From: Thermoplasmata archaeon
Lineage (GTDB): Archaea; Thermoplasmatota; Thermoplasmata; Thermoplasmatales; Aciduliprofundaceae
Direction: 5' to 3'
Length of the DNA stretch: 12,317 nucleotides
Assembly: GCA_021163705.1 (NCBI GenBank)
Contig: JAGGTO010000147.1
Coordinates: 1 to 12,317 of the forward strand
A model generated the notes under the pieces. It saw nothing but the letters and a program-made list of their open reading frames with translations, was not told where the DNA came from and searched no databases. Both the position numbers and the translations under genes were made by a program. Positions 11,899 through 12,317 of the stretch are shown one piece after another. Positions within the stretch are counted from its first letter, which is position 1. Each line of letters opens with the position of its first letter.

Positions 11899-12317
11899 AT
11901 GGACGATAAAGATTTTAAAATAATTGAGATTCTTCAACAAAATGCTCGAACACCTTATACCGATATAGCCAAGATTCTCGGAGTTACTGAGACCACTGTG
12001 AGAAAAAGAATTTCAGAGATGGAAAAAAAAGGCATAATTAAAAAATATACTGTCGAAGTGGATCCTGAAAAGCTTGGATATAAAACTGTAACCATTCTCG
12101 GCATGGATGTGGAGCCAAAGCATCTTTTAGAGGCAGCTAAAAAGCTAGCTGAAATTCCAGAGACAAAATGGGTTGCAACATCCACAGGGGATCATATGAT
12201 AATGAGTGAGATATGGGCAAGGAATGGAGAGCATCTTCTGCAAATTCTTACAAACAAGATAGGGAAAATTAAGGGCATAAAAGATTTATGCCCCGCCATA
12301 ATAATGGAGAGGGTAAA
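11899..12317 (+). CDS. Lrp/AsnC family transcriptional regulator (3' end outside the window)
   Basis: The visible 139 residues hold a complete winged helix-turn-helix and most of a ligand-binding RAM domain. It begins MDDKDFKIIEILQQNART; the helix-turn-helix is at about 20-45 (YTDIAKILGVTETTVRKRIS), the linker strand at 48-55, and the RAM domain from about 62, with the conserved STGDHMIM turn at 95-102. The family usually runs 140-160 residues, so only the last few are missing. Such proteins bind DNA as dimers or octamers and often sense amino acids. The gene points away from the nine-gene oxygen-defence operon with 100 bases between, so control of that operon and of itself is likely but inferred. 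One cysteine, Cys131, is present; nothing marks it as a redox sensor. Confidence 0.92.
   Translation, partial: MDDKDFKIIEILQQNARTPYTDIAKILGVTETTVRKRISEMEKKGIIKKYTVEVDPEKLGYKTVTILGMDVEPKHLLEAAKKLAEIPETKWVATSTGDHMIMSEIWARNGEHLLQILTNKIGKIKGIKDLCPAIIMERV

Overview
The window looks like a euryarchaeal chromosome segment, most plausibly from an anaerobic Thermoplasmatota lineage such as Aciduliprofundum (inference, no search was run). The basis is AT-rich DNA, TATA boxes about 25 bases ahead of first-in-operon starts (leaderless promoters), GGAGGTGA ribosome sites inside operons, a tRNA without encoded CCA, and archaeal families: archaeal-type UMP kinase, MptE, DUF373, DUF504 and class II HMG-CoA reductase. 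No insertion sequence, CRISPR array or phage gene was seen.

Left part, plus strand (1-3556): the tail of a DUF2238-like membrane protein; class II HMG-CoA reductase followed after one base by a Nudix ADP-ribose pyrophosphatase; tRNA-Val(GAC) with a GC-rich double-hairpin element just behind it; UMP kinase overlapping a DUF2085 membrane protein. Middle part, minus strand (5954-3501): a tightly packed group of DUF373 membrane protein, MptE pterin pyrophosphokinase, an unknown small membrane protein and DUF504. Its last gene runs 56 bases into the convergent DUF2085 gene.

Right part, minus strand (11798-6035): the striking region. A nine-gene run, read from a single visible promoter at 11819-11829, encodes flavin reductase, rubredoxin, flavodiiron FprA, PrxQ/Bcp peroxiredoxin, a COG1633-type ferritin-like protein, rubrerythrin, ferritin, superoxide reductase and a Prx6-type peroxiredoxin. 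A T-rich terminator follows, then a second two-gene unit: an encapsulated-ferritin-like (EncFtn) protein with no encapsulin shell nearby, and a paralogue of the COG1633 protein. Together they form a full anaerobe oxygen-defence set. Flavin reductase and rubredoxin would pass electrons to FprA, which reduces O2 or NO. Superoxide reductase turns superoxide into peroxide. Rubrerythrin and the two peroxiredoxins remove peroxide. The ferritins hold Fe(II) away from Fenton chemistry.

A divergent Lrp/AsnC regulator, cut off at the right edge, shares a 100-base control region with the defence operon and is the obvious candidate regulator. The most notable points are the split-Hrb arrangement (flavin reductase and rubredoxin overlapping by ATGA over an A6 run), the stand-alone EncFtn-like protein, an apparent Glu-to-Asp change at a rubrerythrin iron-ligand position, and the hairpin element behind the tRNA.
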